Assembly (NCBI GenBank): GCA_046758085.1
Contig: JBHHZP010000171.1
Coordinates: 1-6,831 of the forward strand
Direction of reading: 5' to 3'
DNA: 6,831 bases
From: VRUB01 sp046758085
GTDB taxonomy: Bacteria; Pseudomonadota; Gammaproteobacteria; Acidiferrobacterales; SPGG2
Below, piece by piece: positions 6,515-6,831 of the stretch (the stretch's first letter is position 1; each line of letters opens with the position of its first letter). The position numbers and the translations under genes are program-made. Below the pieces are notes generated by a model. That model did not search any database. It worked only from the letters and a program-made list of their open reading frames with translations, and had not been told where the DNA came from.

Positions 6515-6540
6515 CGTTAACTACTTACGTTAACTAGTTA
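6515..6540. repeat. CGTTAACTA direct repeat plus TAACTAGTTA palindrome
   Basis: CGTTAACTA occurs at 6515-6523 and again at 6528-6536, a period of 13 nt. Each contains the palindrome GTTAAC, and the second copy overlaps the perfect 10-bp palindrome TAACTAGTTA (6531-6540). The dense symmetry suggests a protein-binding site, but no regulator can be named. Confidence 0.45.
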
Positions 6541-6630
6541 TATAGATAAAACTTTGCTCCCCTCAAGCCATGGCGGTGGGCGAGATTAGCCACGCTCAAA
6601 CGTCGGTAGTTTCTACACCACATCTGATAT

Positions 6631-6658
6631 TTGACATGATAAATTTCTTCTATCTAAT
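6631..6658 (+). promoter_or_regulatory. Sigma-70-type promoter reading toward the right edge
   Basis: TTGACA (6631-6636, perfect -35) is followed after 16 nt by TCTAAT (6653-6658, five of six -10 matches). Transcription would start near 6665 and run out of the window. A perfect TATAAT also lies at 6673-6678 but has no -35 at the right distance. The gene served is not visible. Confidence 0.45.
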
Positions 6659-6766
6659 TGGATTTGTAATCATATAATTAGAATGGCCCAGGTTGCTCAC
6701 AAGGAAGGTCAAGCGGTTTTGGCCTGATCTCAACGGGGCTGCGGGGTTACACCTGGTACCGCGAGC

Positions 6767-6811
6767 CGGTTGCCGCGGGCGGCGTTTAACGATTTGTTCC
6801 CGCGGTAACTG
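6767..6811. repeat. Long imperfect inverted repeat near the right edge
   Basis: A left arm at 6767-6779 (ending CCGCGGG) pairs with a right arm at 6799-6811 (starting CCCGCGG) over 13 bp, with two G-T wobbles and a 19-nt loop. If the promoter at 6631-6658 is real, the hairpin lies in the RNA about 100 nt from its start. No T run follows, so an intrinsic terminator is unlikely. Confidence 0.5.
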
Positions 6812-6831
6812 CTCCCTGCGTTACTCTAGCT

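Larger units (their letters stand above)
6400..6831. other. Intergenic region without a convincing gene
   Basis: After glk there are 432 nt with no supported coding region or tRNA. Small hairpins follow the stop codon (ACTCG-CCA-CGAGT at 6436-6448; GCCAC/GTGGC at 6456-6478), but neither has a T tract, so no intrinsic terminator is evident for the operon. An AT-rich stretch at 6630-6685 holds the promoter described separately, and the last 65 nt are GC-rich and form a hairpin. Confidence 0.6.

Noticed and set aside
6570..6677. 35-residue open frame with a hydrophobic C-terminal half
   Set aside because: No ribosome binding site precedes the ATG, it overlaps the putative promoter, and its hydrophobic residues follow simply from the AT-rich DNA.
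6784..6790. GTTTAAC, resembling one core site of an integron attC
   Set aside because: No matching partner core site or attC-like architecture is visible in the window.
6786..6831. Possible C-terminal end of a minus-strand gene entering from the right edge
   Set aside because: Only 14 codons precede a stop and they show no recognisable motif.

Overview
The window looks like chromosomal DNA from a Gram-negative bacterium, most likely a gamma- or betaproteobacterium. It holds a PEP-CTERM protein, which implies an exosortase sorting system elsewhere in the genome, and a lipobox lipoprotein, both of which need an outer-membrane-type envelope. Coding DNA is GC-rich and the intergenic control regions are AT-rich. 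I cannot name the genus from the sequence.

Layout. Positions 1-292 (minus) carry the N-terminal part of a lipoprotein with a fibronectin type III-like domain. It is cut by the left edge and has no normal start codon. Positions 308-520 are intergenic and contain a rho-independent terminator (473-497, minus) that closes the next unit. Positions 521-1249 (minus) encode a complete PEP-CTERM protein. Positions 1250-1698 are a divergent control region. Its left part reads like a sigma-54 promoter with two upstream enhancer-like motifs serving the PEP-CTERM gene. Its right part is an AT-rich island with a palindrome, followed by a GC-rich leader hairpin, in front of the plus-strand operon. Positions 1699-6399 (plus) are a three-gene sugar-phosphate operon: a fused transaldolase/phosphoglucose isomerase, 6-phosphogluconolactonase and glucokinase. 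Positions 6400-6831 hold no convincing gene, but have a near-consensus sigma-70-like promoter, a cluster of GTTAAC repeats and a long imperfect hairpin.

How the genes work together. Glucokinase makes glucose 6-phosphate. The isomerase half of the fusion links it to fructose 6-phosphate, the lactonase serves the oxidative branch (6-phosphogluconolactone to 6-phosphogluconate), and the transaldolase half serves the non-oxidative pentose phosphate branch. The operon therefore covers glucose entry and the junction between glycolysis and the pentose phosphate pathway. Glucose-6-phosphate dehydrogenase and 6-phosphogluconate dehydrogenase are not in the window. The divergent PEP-CTERM gene is probably unrelated in function and separately controlled. 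The most interesting signal is its apparent sigma-54 control, which fits the sigma-54-dependent response regulator family known to accompany PEP-CTERM/exosortase systems.
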